A stretch of 64,000 nt of DNA from Mycobacteroides chelonae (GCA_014204435.1 JACHLF010000008.1:1-64000); one strand, 5' to 3'; shown: positions 8,788 through 18,073, counted from the first letter of the stretch. A program made the numbers and translations. The notes: a model not told the origin generated them from the letters alone.

Positions 8788-9589
8788 GAATGTCCTCGTC
8801 TATCTGCTGCTGAGCATCGGCGCGGCGCTCACGCTGAGTCCCTTCCTTTTCGCGCTCTGGGCATCGCTGAAGTCCACCCACCAGTTCGCGTCCGAATCTC
8901 CGCTGACGCCACCGAATCCGTTCACGCTCGCCAACTATGCCGGGCTGGCCGACGCCGGATTCGGCCGCGCCGCCCTGGTCACGGTGTTGATGACGGCGAT
9001 CATCGTGATCGGCCAGCTCACATTCTCGGTGCTGGCCGCATACGCCTTCGCGCGCCTGCAGTTTCCGGGGCGCGACGGATTGTTCTGGGTATACCTGGCC
9101 ACGCTGATGATTCCGGCCACAGTAACCGTGGTGCCGATGTACCTGATGCTGACGCAGGTCGGCCTGCGAAACACGTTCTGGGCGTTGGTCATCCCGTTCA
9201 TGTTCGGATCGCCCTACGCGATCTTCCTGCTGCGTGAACATTTCCGCACCATCCCCGACGACCTGATCCGCGCGGCCCGGCTGGATGGGGCCAGCACCCT
9301 GGACATCCTGTGGCATGTGGTGGTTCCGGTCAGCCGGCCGATCCTGATCACGCTGACGCTCATCACCGTGGTGTCGCAGTGGAACAACTTTATGTGGCCG
9401 TTGGTGATCACCAGCGGAAGCAACTGGCGGGTGCTGACCGTCGCGACCGCCGGGCTGCAGTCCCAGTTCAATGCGCAGTGGCCCATCGTGATGGCCGCGA
9501 CCACGGTGGCGATCGTGCCGCTGGTAATGCTGTTCGTGGCGTTCCAGAAGTACATCGTCCGTTCCATCACGTTGAGCGGACTGAAGTGA
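8774..9589 (+). CDS. uspB: Sugar ABC importer permease UspB
   Basis: A 271-residue MalG/UgpE-type permease with six hydrophobic segments and the EAA loop LDGASTLDILWHVVVP. It pairs with UspA to form the membrane channel of the importer (Rv2317 equivalent). The start ATG lies inside the end of uspA, and its TGA overlaps the uspC ATG by one base (TGATG), so the three genes are translationally coupled. Confidence 0.92.
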   Translation: MTWSRNVLVYLLLSIGAALTLSPFLFALWASLKSTHQFASESPLTPPNPFTLANYAGLADAGFGRAALVTVLMTAIIVIGQLTFSVLAAYAFARLQFPGRDGLFWVYLATLMIPATVTVVPMYLMLTQVGLRNTFWALVIPFMFGSPYAIFLLREHFRTIPDDLIRAARLDGASTLDILWHVVVPVSRPILITLTLITVVSQWNNFMWPLVITSGSNWRVLTVATAGLQSQFNAQWPIVMAATTVAIVPLVMLFVAFQKYIVRSITLSGLK

Positions 9590-10851
9590 TGAAGTCCTCT
9601 ACGCGTGCCGTGCTAGTCCTCGGGCTAGTTGCGCTGTTGCTCTTCGGAATCGCGGTATGGCTGGGAATTCCGAAGACACCGCACGGGAAGACGGTGGTCA
9701 CCGTCCGGGTCTGGGACGAGCAGGTGGCCCAGGCCTACCGCAGCTCATTCGACGAGTTCAGCCGCCGCAATCCCGATATCCAGGTTGCCGTGACGGTGAC
9801 GTCGTATGCGAGCTATTTCAACAGTCTGCGCACCGATGTGGCCGGGCACGGCGCCGACGATATCTTCTGGGTCAACAGTGGGTACCTGTCCGACTACGCC
9901 GACACCGGGAACCTCATCCCCGTGGCACCGCATGCGGACTGGGATCCATCCGTCGTCGCCCAATTCACCCGCGGGGGCAAGCTCTGGGGCGTGCCACAGC
10001 TCAGCGACGCCGGAATTGCCCTGTACTACAACAAGAATCTGCTCGACGAGGCGCAAGTCGATCCGGCCGAGCTCGCCGAGCTGCGCTGGGACGCCGAGCC
10101 CACGGTCGACACCCTGCGTCCGATGCTGCACCGGCTCACCGGGCCCGACCATTGGGGATACAACGCCGCCAACGACTTACAGGGCATCTACCTGAACTAC
10201 CTCGGCTCGGCGGGTGCGGTGTTCCAGGCCGACGACCGGTTCGCGTTCGCCAACCCGCGCGCGCAGATGGCCTTCACCTACCTGGTGGATCTGATCAACG
10301 TCGACAAGGTGGCGCCGTCGGCCGCCGACACCAATGACAACAACGACTTCTCGCGCAACCAGTTCCTGCAGGGACGGATGGCGCTGTTCCAGTCCGGCAC
10401 CTATAACCTGGCACAGATCCAGGCGAACGCCACCTTCCCGTGGGGCGTGGCGATGATGCCCGCCGGGCCGCAGGGCCGGGTCAGTGTCACCAACGGCATT
10501 GTGGCGGCCGCGAACTCGTCGTCGGCGCATCCCGAGGCCGTCCAGCGGGTGTTGGCCTGGATGGGTAGCGCCGACGGGAACGCGTTCCTGGGCCGTGACG
10601 GCGCGGCGATCCCCGCCGTGCTCAGCGCGCGTGAGCCGTACTTTCAGCACTGGGCGGGCACGGGCGTCGACGTCGCACCGTTCTTCGAGGTGCTCAACGG
10701 TCCCCAGATCGCCGCGCCCAAGGGGCGTGGCTACGGGGCCGGGTTCGCCGCGCTGAAGCCCTATTTCGCCGAGATGTTCCTGGGACGGCTCAACGTACAC
10801 ACCGCGTTGCTACAGGCGCAGCAGGCGGCGAATAAGGCGCTGGAGCGGTAA
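9589..10851 (+). CDS. uspC: Sugar-binding protein UspC of the Usp importer
   Basis: A 420-residue extracellular solute-binding protein (family 1, MalE/UgpB-like), equivalent to Rv2318. An uncleaved-looking hydrophobic N-terminal segment (residues 8-27) without a lipobox Cys anchors or exports it. Typical landmarks are the early EFSRRNPDIQV strand, YYNKNLLDEA near residue 145 and the ligand-binding tryptophans further on. The coding sequence starts at the ATG that overlaps the uspB stop; longer frames from 9310 run through uspB. It delivers substrate to UspAB. Confidence 0.92.
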   Translation: MKSSTRAVLVLGLVALLLFGIAVWLGIPKTPHGKTVVTVRVWDEQVAQAYRSSFDEFSRRNPDIQVAVTVTSYASYFNSLRTDVAGHGADDIFWVNSGYLSDYADTGNLIPVAPHADWDPSVVAQFTRGGKLWGVPQLSDAGIALYYNKNLLDEAQVDPAELAELRWDAEPTVDTLRPMLHRLTGPDHWGYNAANDLQGIYLNYLGSAGAVFQADDRFAFANPRAQMAFTYLVDLINVDKVAPSAADTNDNNDFSRNQFLQGRMALFQSGTYNLAQIQANATFPWGVAMMPAGPQGRVSVTNGIVAAANSSSAHPEAVQRVLAWMGSADGNAFLGRDGAAIPAVLSAREPYFQHWAGTGVDVAPFFEVLNGPQIAAPKGRGYGAGFAALKPYFAEMFLGRLNVHTALLQAQQAANKALER

Positions 10852-10859
10852 CTGCGCGC

Positions 10860-10915
10860 CGAGTGTGCGGATACGGTCGAAATTCGCCCAGAAACCGACA
10901 CTATCGGCACACTCG
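10860..10915. repeat. 56-bp imperfect palindrome between convergent genes
   Basis: The termini CGAGTGTGC and GCACACTCG are perfect 9-bp inverted repeats around a partly paired core. It lies between the convergent uspC and ecfT genes. On the minus strand TGTCGGTTTC starts 16 bases from the edge, the same offset as TGGCGGTTTC in the 59-bp element at 63880-63938. It may be a divergent member of that family and a bidirectional terminator. Confidence 0.55.
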
Positions 10916-10930
10916 AGGCCATTCCCCGCG

Positions 10931-11737
10931 TTACAGCCCCTCGAACAACACGACCGCCGTTCCGACCGCGATCAGCAGCAGTAGCGCCACCGCATCACGC
11001 AGACCCGGGCGGGCCGGATGCGCCGCGATCTGCCCGCTGCCGCCGCGTGCGGTGATCGCATCCCCCATCTCCGAGGCACGCCGCAGCGCGACCGTGATGG
11101 CCGCGGTCAGCATGTCGACCACCTCGGCCACCCAGCCCAGCCCGCGCCTGCCTTCACGCACCTGCGGCGGACGCAGCCTGCGGGCCGCGATGAGCACCCG
11201 GAACTCGTCGAACAACATCGGGAACGACCGGAACGACAGCGCCAGCGTGGCGGCGCGCTCGTCGACCGGGATCCCGAAGACCTTCAGCGGCCGTCCCAAG
11301 AGCGCCACCGCGGGCGCGATCTCGCAGACATTGGTCGTCCACGACACCATCGCTCCCGTACCGAGCAACACCAGCGCCACCGCGGTCGTGCGCGCCACCG
11401 CGAGCACACCGTGGAATCCGATGGTCAATCCGCCGATATGCCAGAACGGCGGCCCGCCGCTGAAGAACACCGTAAGGCTGCCACCGATCACCAGCGCCAG
11501 CATCCACATCGGGATGGTGGGCACCGCACCGCGCGGAATGTGCGCCAGCCACCCGGTAATGATCACCAGAGCCGCCACCGCCCCGATCGCCGTCCACGTC
11601 GGGAACAACGTCAGCAGCACCGAGATGAGAAATACCGCAACAAGTTTGGTCCCGGCCCACAGCTCATGAATCGGGGAGGTTCCGGGAACCGGGCGCAGCA
11701 GAACCACCGGGCGGCGCGGTGCACGTGTCGTCGTCAT
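10931..11737 (-). CDS. ecfT: ECF transporter transmembrane component EcfT
   Basis: A 268-residue membrane protein of the CbiQ/EcfT family (Rv2325c equivalent). It has five or six hydrophobic segments and, near residues 155-190, the two conserved cytoplasmic coupling helices with Ala-Arg-Arg-Leu type motifs (AARRLRPPQV) that dock on the ATPases. It transmits ATP-driven motion to the substrate-binding S component in vitamin or metal uptake. The ATG at 11737 overlaps the stop of the upstream fusion gene (ATGA). The substrate cannot be told from this subunit. Confidence 0.9.
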   Translation of the reverse strand: MTTTRAPRRPVVLLRPVPGTSPIHELWAGTKLVAVFLISVLLTLFPTWTAIGAVAALVIITGWLAHIPRGAVPTIPMWMLALVIGGSLTVFFSGGPPFWHIGGLTIGFHGVLAVARTTAVALVLLGTGAMVSWTTNVCEIAPAVALLGRPLKVFGIPVDERAATLALSFRSFPMLFDEFRVLIAARRLRPPQVREGRRGLGWVAEVVDMLTAAITVALRRASEMGDAITARGGSGQIAAHPARPGLRDAVALLLLIAVGTAVVLFEGL

Positions 11738-13755
11738 GAGCGGCTTCCCGACTCTACCGATTCAGGCAGCAGCACTCCGGACTGCAGGTGCACCGTGCGC
11801 GGACACAGCTCCTGCATGCCGTCGAAGTCGTGCGAGATGACCACGATGGTCAGCCGTTCACGCTCACGCACCTCGATCAGCAGCCGCAGCAAGCCGGCCT
11901 GCGCCTCGGCGTCCAGACCCGCGAGCGGCTCATCCAGAATGAGCGCACGCGGCGAGCGGGCCAGCAGCCCGGCCAACACCACCCGGCGCATCTGGCCGCC
12001 ACTGAGTTGGTCGATGGGACGCGTGGCCAAGTCGGGCTCGAGTCCCACCCGGGCCAGGGCCTCGATGACGCGCGCCGTATCGCGCCCCGAAAACCCTGCT
12101 GCCGAGGCAATCTCGTAGTCGACGCGGCTGCGTAGCAGCTGCAACCGGGCCGCCTGGAAACAGATGGCAACCGAGCCCACCTGATCGGAGACCGGCTTAC
12201 CGTCCAAAAGGCACTGGCCCGTCGTGGGTTTGGTGAGGCCGGCGGCGATCCAGGCCAGCGTCGACTTGCCCGAGCCGTTGCCACCATGGATGAGCACACC
12301 GTCGCCCTCGCGGACGGTCAGCGACACATCGCGCAACGCCGTCTTCGACCATGGCGTGCCGCTGGCATATTGATGGCCGACGGAGTCGAATTCGAGAACG
12401 ACCGGTGACTCGGCATCGGGCGTCGCAGCCGTGGTGGTGGGCACCGGCACGGCCTGAATCGCGGTGCGGGCCGTCTTGCCGTTGGCGGCGCGCAGCGCGA
12501 TCTCGCGGTCGGCGGCGGCGGCCTCGGACTGAAAATGTGTGATGTGCACCAAGGATGTTCGGTGCTGGGCGGTGAGCCGGGACAGGACCCCGAGCAGATC
12601 CTGGCGTCCCTGCGGGTCGACCATGCTGGTGATCTCATCGGCCACCAACAGTGCGGGGTCGCGGGCCAGGGCCGAGGCCACCGCCAGACGTTGAAGCTCC
12701 CCACCCGATAGCGAGGAGGTGCTGTGCTCGGCCATCCCCTCCAGGCCGACCTCGCGCAGCAGGCCCTCGATGTCGACGTCGTGATCGGCGGGCAGGCCCC
12801 AGACCACATCGTCGGCAACCTTGGTGCCCAGTACCTGACTTTCCGGGTGCTGCATGACGATGGCGGTGCCACCGATGGCGCCGAGCCCCACCGAACCTGG
12901 CCGCTCGATCTCCCCCGACGTGGGTTCACGCCCAGCCAGGATGCGCATCAAAGTGCTCTTGCCCGAACCATTGGGCCCGGTGATCGCGACATGCTCGCCG
13001 ACTTCGATACTCATCGAAAGCGGTGCCAACGCATCGGATTCACCGCGCGGATAGCGGAACCGCACGTGGTGCAGGCGAGCGGGCACCGGCCCCACCTCAC
13101 CGGTGATCGTCGGCGGATCGAGCTGGTGCACATCGGGAATCACGGCCAGGCGCTTGATCACGCGAGAAAGCACCCACCAGCCGAACAAGGTGTTGAACAG
13201 CACGAACACGAAGACGATGCCACCGATGAACCACACCCAGTTACGCATTGCGAAATCGATGGCATTCGTCGCATTCACTCCCACACGCTCCAGGTGCGGA
13301 ATGTGGCCAATCATCGTGAACAAGCCCTCCAGCGACGCGCGCAATGCATCGAACAGCAGCGTGCGCATGCGGTTCAACAAGGCCAGCGCACCGACCGCCA
13401 TACCAGCGATGATCGCGCTGCACATGACTCCAAGCACCGTCAGCAGAGGCATGCCGTGTCCGCGTCTGCGCACCACGCCGGTAAGGCCACCGATGTAGAC
13501 ACAGTTGCCCATGGCGATCAAACCGCCGAGCCCGGCCAGCAGGAAGGCGATGACTCCGCCGGCCACTGCCGCGGCCAGCAGCACCCGCACGCGGTAGCGA
13601 TACCCGAGCAGACCCATGGGTACGGCACCAAGGAGCTGGACTGCCCCCAAGATCGGCAGGGCGACCCCGACGATGACCATGGCGGCGGTGAGCGCAGCCA
13701 TGACAGCCGCCTGCGCCAATTCGTCGGGTTTCAGCGGCACCCTGGTGAAATTCAC
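11734..13755 (-). CDS. ECF transporter fusion: membrane S-like domain plus two ATPase domains
   Basis: A 673-residue protein (Rv2326c type). Residues about 15-205 form five or six membrane helices resembling an ECF substrate-binding component. Two ABC ATPase domains follow. The first has GPNGSGKST and LSGGELQRLA with a degenerate Walker B (LLVADE). The second has GGNGSGKST, LSGGQMRRVV and LILDEP. Substrate recognition and both EcfA/EcfA' motors are thus one chain, with EcfT encoded immediately downstream. A GTG start at 13755 fits the first membrane helix. The substrate (vitamin, cobalt or other) is unknown; no riboswitch was recognised upstream. Confidence 0.88.
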   Translation of the reverse strand: MNFTRVPLKPDELAQAAVMAALTAAMVIVGVALPILGAVQLLGAVPMGLLGYRYRVRVLLAAAVAGGVIAFLLAGLGGLIAMGNCVYIGGLTGVVRRRGHGMPLLTVLGVMCSAIIAGMAVGALALLNRMRTLLFDALRASLEGLFTMIGHIPHLERVGVNATNAIDFAMRNWVWFIGGIVFVFVLFNTLFGWWVLSRVIKRLAVIPDVHQLDPPTITGEVGPVPARLHHVRFRYPRGESDALAPLSMSIEVGEHVAITGPNGSGKSTLMRILAGREPTSGEIERPGSVGLGAIGGTAIVMQHPESQVLGTKVADDVVWGLPADHDVDIEGLLREVGLEGMAEHSTSSLSGGELQRLAVASALARDPALLVADEITSMVDPQGRQDLLGVLSRLTAQHRTSLVHITHFQSEAAAADREIALRAANGKTARTAIQAVPVPTTTAATPDAESPVVLEFDSVGHQYASGTPWSKTALRDVSLTVREGDGVLIHGGNGSGKSTLAWIAAGLTKPTTGQCLLDGKPVSDQVGSVAICFQAARLQLLRSRVDYEIASAAGFSGRDTARVIEALARVGLEPDLATRPIDQLSGGQMRRVVLAGLLARSPRALILDEPLAGLDAEAQAGLLRLLIEVRERERLTIVVISHDFDGMQELCPRTVHLQSGVLLPESVESGSRS

Positions 13756-13818
13756 TTCACAATTCTGCCAGCAGGCTCAACAGCTCTCAGCGCCTTCTCA
13801 GCTTCGCCGCGCGGGGCA

Positions 13819-14550
13819 CTAATTCACCGCGACGCCGATCACATGGCCTATGAGGTAGGTGGCGCCGATAGCGATGGCACCAAAGGCCAACTGTCGCAAG
13901 GCACTTATCCACGGGGCCCGCGCAGTGAAGCGCCCGGCGACCCATCCGGCGATGAGCAGGCCCATGCCGCCGCAGATCAGCCCGGCCCATAGTGACGCGA
14001 ATCCCAGCAGGAACGGGATCAGCGGCACCACGGCGCCCACCGAGAACGTCAGGAACGAGGAGATGGCGGCCACCCACGGCGACGGGGTGTCGTTGGGGTT
14101 GACGCCGAGCTCGCGGGTGAGGTGGATCGTCACCGCGGTGTTCTCGTCCTGATGGATCTCGTCGGCCGCGGCGGCCGCCGTCTGCGGTGAGAGACCGATG
14201 TCGCCGAGCATCGCGATGAGCTCCTGCTTCTCGGCGTCCGGATGCAGTTGGATCGCGCGACGCTCCACGCTCGCCTCATGCTCGATCTGCGAGTTGGACG
14301 TCGATACCGAGGTGAATTCGCCGAGCGCCATCGAAAAGGCCCCCGCCACCAGGCTGGCCGCGCCCGTCAGCACGATGGCGTGCGCATCGAGCCCGCTAGC
14401 GCCGACACCGGCGACCAGAGCCGTGTTGGTAACCAGGCCGTCCATGGCGCCGAACGTGGCCGCACGCAACCATCCCCCGGACACGTCCGGGTGCGTGTGG
14501 TCAAATTCATGCGGTAGTTCGGCAGATCCCGTCGAGCCGTCGATTGCCAC
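13819..14550 (-). CDS. VIT1/CCC1-family Fe2+/Mn2+ transporter
   Basis: A 243-residue protein with the VIT family start FGAMDGLVTNTALVAG (first helix with the conserved Asp), a second helix with AGAFSMALGEF, a helical cytoplasmic metal-binding domain rich in Glu (about 90-150), and three C-terminal helices. Members move ferrous iron or manganese out of the cytosol. The GTG start at 14550 is supported by the hydrophilic His-rich N-tail. It is divergent from the following lipoprotein gene, with 59 bases between. Confidence 0.9.
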   Translation of the reverse strand: MAIDGSTGSAELPHEFDHTHPDVSGGWLRAATFGAMDGLVTNTALVAGVGASGLDAHAIVLTGAASLVAGAFSMALGEFTSVSTSNSQIEHEASVERRAIQLHPDAEKQELIAMLGDIGLSPQTAAAAADEIHQDENTAVTIHLTRELGVNPNDTPSPWVAAISSFLTFSVGAVVPLIPFLLGFASLWAGLICGGMGLLIAGWVAGRFTARAPWISALRQLAFGAIAIGATYLIGHVIGVAVN

Positions 14551-14609
14551 GATGATTGAATCTACTTCCAGGTTGCTGAAAACGCACTGCTCAAAGGGGA
14601 ATTACCGAC

Positions 14610-15323
14610 ATGAATCGTTCACTGACCGTTTTCGGCACCGTCGTAGTGACTGGCGGACTGTTGCTGGCGTGTTCGAACAACGACACGAAGGACGAGTCCG
14701 CGAGCACGTCGGCCAGCAGCGCCACCAGCTCTGCGGCCCCGGCCAGCAGCATCGACATCGCCAAGATCGACACCATCAAGGACCAGTTCCCCGCCGGGTA
14801 CACCGTCGAAGTACAGCCCAAGACGACCGTTACCCAGGAGATGCTCGACCAGATGAAAGGCATCTTCGACAAGGCCACCTTCACGCCGCAGGAATGCGCC
14901 GACAAGATGCTGGGCGCTTTCCCACAGGTGACCGGGACATCGATGCAGGGCATCACCGGAGCCAAAGGCGGCGCCGATCCGATGTCCAAGACGATGATCA
15001 TCGCCGCGGCAATGGAGACCGTGAACCCGATCCCCGCCGACACCACCGGCGGCGCGTGCGACAAGTTCACCATTTCGATCGCCGGCATGGCCGAGGGCAC
15101 CGGCGAGAAGATCGACGCGCCCGCCATCGACGGAGTGACGACGAGCGGGACCTCCACCAGCATCAAGATCAGCGCGCCCGGCATGGAGAAGGAAATGGCG
15201 CAGGTCGCCTACTCCGCGCAGCTCGACGACCACCACGCCGTGTCGGTGTCGGGCATGGGTGAGGTCGACCGTAACGAGCTGTCCGATGTCTTCGTGAAGG
15301 CCGTCAACGCCGTCAAGGGATAG
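14610..15323 (+). CDS. Mycobacterial lipoprotein, DUF5642-like
   Basis: A 237-residue protein with a signal peptide ending in the lipobox LLAC (Cys21), a Ser/Ala/Thr-rich linker and a globular domain from about residue 48. The pattern 'IKDQFPAGYTVEV' and later 'TPQECADKM' suggest the DUF5642/LppP-like group of mycobacterial lipoproteins, of unknown function. AAAGGGGA precedes the ATG. It has its own promoter region shared with the divergent VIT transporter gene. Confidence 0.75.
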   Translation: MNRSLTVFGTVVVTGGLLLACSNNDTKDESASTSASSATSSAAPASSIDIAKIDTIKDQFPAGYTVEVQPKTTVTQEMLDQMKGIFDKATFTPQECADKMLGAFPQVTGTSMQGITGAKGGADPMSKTMIIAAAMETVNPIPADTTGGACDKFTISIAGMAEGTGEKIDAPAIDGVTTSGTSTSIKISAPGMEKEMAQVAYSAQLDDHHAVSVSGMGEVDRNELSDVFVKAVNAVKG

Positions 15324-15346
15324 GACGTATCGGGATGGCTGTGCGG

Positions 15347-15586
15347 TTATGGGCATCGGACGTATCGGCCGGATTCGTGCATCTCGATCTCGGGTAGTGC
15401 GATCACCACGTGCCCCTTGGCCTTAAGCGCGTCGGGCAGTATCGAGGCGCTTATGTCGGCGACTTGTGCCTGCGTGTAGACGACGGTCTCGACCTGACCT
15501 TCGGCGCCGATGCTCACCTTGCGTGTGAGGCCGAACAGGTTCGGTATGGCCTCGACGACCTCACGGATGGCTCTGTGCGCGTCCAT
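15347..15586 (-). CDS. Small hypothetical protein, 79 residues
   Basis: The ATG at 15586 has GAGGT upstream at suitable distance. The product is a small alpha/beta protein without membrane segment or signal. I do not recognise a family. It converges with the lipoprotein gene (24 bases between stops). Two copies of GGACGTATCGG, 35 bases apart (15323, 15358), lie at this junction. Confidence 0.5.
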   Translation of the reverse strand: MDAHRAIREVVEAIPNLFGLTRKVSIGAEGQVETVVYTQAQVADISASILPDALKAKGHVVIALPEIEMHESGRYVRCP

Positions 15587-15879
15587 GGGGCTGGTTCTAC
15601 CTCAGGTGGCCGACATTGACGGGTGGATGCGGTCAGGATGTGAGGATCTGGCGAATACGTCCCGACATTCCAAGCCGGACGTGGGTGTTCCATAGTCAAT
15701 GTTGCTCCCAGATCGCAGCATGGGCCAGATGCCTGGTGTTGCGCCTATCAGGGACAACCTACAGCTGGTGCTCGCGTGGCTAACTCAATAGCTGGGGTTT
15801 TCTCGACATGGCTACCATGAGTGTGCAATGATCTGCCCAGGGGCGCGCTCAGCGTCGGCTGAAAGGGGCGGCTCTTTTC

Positions 15880-17154
15880 ATGGTCATGAAGGATCGTTGG
15901 ACGATGCCAACGGGTTTGCGGCGATTCTCGGCGCTGGTGGCGATTGCCGCTTTGGCTGTCGGTGGAGCGAAGGTTGTCGATGACCACACCGTCGCTGGCA
16001 GCGGCTTCTCGGCCGTCGCGACGGTAGCCGCCGAGCCAACAGGCCCGCCGGGGCCGACTGGCGGCATGGACGGTGGGATGAACGGCTCTCAGTTCCAGCC
16101 ACCGCAAATGCCCAGCTCAATGCCTGACTACCAGGGTGGCAACAAGCAGCCGCCGATGGATCAGAACTCAGGAATTAGCATCTACAACAGCGGCAATCCC
16201 CAAGCGCCGCAACAAGCTCCAGGCCAGCAGGGCGGGCAGCAGCCCCAACAGGCACAGCAGCCTGCCCATGGCACGCAGATACCCGACTATCAAACCAATC
16301 CCGGCTACACACAAGGCCCCGGCAAGCCCAACCCGGATTACCAAGCACCGCAACAACAGTCGCCACAGCAGGGGCAACAGCCGCAGCAGCAGCCGAGTCA
16401 GGCGCCGACGCAGACTCAGCAGCCGCAGAACAAGCAGGACAACACCACGCAGCAGCTAGACCAGAAGCAGCAACAGCGTCAACAACAATGCATGTCCGCG
16501 GCCCAGTTCTACGGCATAGGCCAGCAGATGCTCAGCTTCATAGCTTCGGCTTTTGGTGGTGCCGGGTCGGTGTTCCAGCAGCCCAGCCGGAAAGTGGGTC
16601 CCGGCGACGCATGCAACTGTGCACCAGAACAAGCTGGACCGCGTAAAGAGGCTCCAGCAGACGGCGGCGATCAACAGCCACCGCAGCCAGAAAAGAACAC
16701 GTACTACAAAGATGGGAGAGGCAAGACTGAGATACGGACGTGTCTGTTGAACTGGCTTGACTGCTCCCGTGCCCAATCATCACCTCAGAAGTCCATAGAG
16801 GAAGCCAAGAAAGCGTTTCCTGAATCACAGAACGAATATGACAACAGATTGGACGCAGCCCGGCATTGCATTTGGCAAGGCTTAATGACTGAGATGGCGA
16901 ACCAAGATTTCGCTAAGCGAATGGGGTACGCACACGAAATTGACTCTCCTTCGCCTACGCCAGGCCCAAGAAAGATGGACGAGCACAATAACAACATAGG
17001 CCAGGCAATTGGACTTCAAAATGAAGGCAATCAGCAAGCTATAATTGACCAGTGCTTGGCAAAAGCCGCGAGCGCGGCCATTGTTCCCAATTTAGACACC
17101 GTCACTGACTTATCATCGTATGCCGGGCAACTTATAGCCATGCGGCCCAATTGA
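15880..17154 (+). CDS. Exported Gln/Pro-rich protein with C-terminal DUF6973-like domain
   Basis: About 424 residues. A signal-like segment around residues 13-36 is followed by some 160 residues of Pro/Gln/Gly-rich low complexity, a Cys-containing middle and a C-terminal domain from about residue 310. That domain carries the spaced pattern LDAARHCIW, AHE, MDEHNNNIGQAIG, which I match to the DUF6973 family found at the ends of secreted and polymorphic-toxin-type proteins; conserved His, Asp and Asn look catalytic. No activity is established. ATGs at 15880, 15886 or 15904 are all possible starts. Base composition falls in the C-terminal part, suggesting acquisition. Confidence 0.7.
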   Translation: MVMKDRWTMPTGLRRFSALVAIAALAVGGAKVVDDHTVAGSGFSAVATVAAEPTGPPGPTGGMDGGMNGSQFQPPQMPSSMPDYQGGNKQPPMDQNSGISIYNSGNPQAPQQAPGQQGGQQPQQAQQPAHGTQIPDYQTNPGYTQGPGKPNPDYQAPQQQSPQQGQQPQQQPSQAPTQTQQPQNKQDNTTQQLDQKQQQRQQQCMSAAQFYGIGQQMLSFIASAFGGAGSVFQQPSRKVGPGDACNCAPEQAGPRKEAPADGGDQQPPQPEKNTYYKDGRGKTEIRTCLLNWLDCSRAQSSPQKSIEEAKKAFPESQNEYDNRLDAARHCIWQGLMTEMANQDFAKRMGYAHEIDSPSPTPGPRKMDEHNNNIGQAIGLQNEGNQQAIIDQCLAKAASAAIVPNLDTVTDLSSYAGQLIAMRPN

Positions 17155-17213
17155 TGCCGAGGTTGACCGGTATACGATCGAGTACGACGAACCCGATGGA
17201 AGCTGAGGTAGCG

Positions 17214-17495
17214 ATGGCCCGTAACTCAAAAAATCCTATAAGCAAACCGCTCATTTGTTCCGCTCTTGCCGTGGCGGGTATCCCTCTGGGCTGGCTCTTG
17301 GTGGTCTTGGCCCTATATCTCCCGTGGTCGGCCCAGACGTGTGTGATTATCGCCGTTGTGGCTGCTGCCGCAGTCGTGGTCGCTGCATTTCTGTCCCGAA
17401 CTGCCTTATGGATGAAATGTATTTCAGTCGGAATGCTCGGCGGCTCACTGCTTGCCGCCATGCTGGCCCTTACATGGTCAACGATCCCCGGCTGA
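17214..17495 (+). CDS. Small membrane protein with three hydrophobic helices
   Basis: A 93-residue protein with three transmembrane segments (about 14-32, 37-57, 63-86). The ATG at 17214 follows TGAGGT, better than the upstream in-frame starts. It sits 59 bases after the DUF6973-like gene and 10 bases before the lipoprotein gene, so the three may be co-transcribed. A small membrane protein right after a candidate toxin-domain protein could be an immunity factor; that rests on position only. Confidence 0.6.
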   Translation: MARNSKNPISKPLICSALAVAGIPLGWLLVVLALYLPWSAQTCVIIAVVAAAAVVVAAFLSRTALWMKCISVGMLGGSLLAAMLALTWSTIPG

Positions 17496-17505
17496 AGCAA
17501 AGAAG

Positions 17506-18063
17506 ATGAAGATATTGTTTTGCTTGACCGCGGCATGCGTATTTCTAGTTGGGTGCGAGTCGCCGAGTGTTCCATCCAGTGGTGCGACTAAAGAGATGAA
17601 AGTGTCCACGGATTTTGCCAATATTCCTGGGCAGTTGCCGCAGCCGGGATCGTTGACGGCTAATGGTCAGGCCGAGGCTCCGGTGGGTGGGTGCGTGAAC
17701 CTGGGTGGCGAACTGGTCAATGCGTCGTTGACTGTGGTGGATTGCGGCTCGGACCGAAACACCTACCGGATCGTGCAGCGTGTCAATATCCCGCAAGAAT
17801 GCGGAGATACCGATCGTTCCTACTATCACAATTCCGAGGCCACCGGGCAGTACACCGCTTGCCTTGATTTGGCCTGGGTCAAGGACTCGTGCATCAGCCT
17901 GGGGCAGCCGGTAGCCAAGGTTTCCTGTTCCGAGACCGGCGCGGCCAAACGGATCAAGCCGCTCAAAGTCATCTTGGACACCACCACGCTGGAGGGCTGC
18001 CCGTCGGGCGGCTATAAACACCCGCAGCGCAGGTTCACAGTCTGTACGGAGACGCAGAAGTAG
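17506..18063 (+). CDS. LppU-like lipoprotein
   Basis: A 185-residue lipoprotein. The signal peptide MKILFCLTAACVFLVGC ends in a lipobox (LVGC). The mature part has the mycobacterial LppU-type pattern (GGCVNLGG, VDCGS, YRIV) with paired cysteines probably forming disulfides. The start at 17506 is chosen because the longer frame from 17452 would hide the signal peptide. The function of LppU-type proteins is unknown. Confidence 0.72.
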   Translation: MKILFCLTAACVFLVGCESPSVPSSGATKEMKVSTDFANIPGQLPQPGSLTANGQAEAPVGGCVNLGGELVNASLTVVDCGSDRNTYRIVQRVNIPQECGDTDRSYYHNSEATGQYTACLDLAWVKDSCISLGQPVAKVSCSETGAAKRIKPLKVILDTTTLEGCPSGGYKHPQRRFTVCTETQK

Positions 18064-18073
18064 CCTGTCGTTT

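Noticed and set aside
12724..13992. A long plus-strand frame opposite the ECF fusion gene
   Set aside because: His/Gln/Arg-rich, no recognisable domain, and the minus strand encodes a complete transporter protein.
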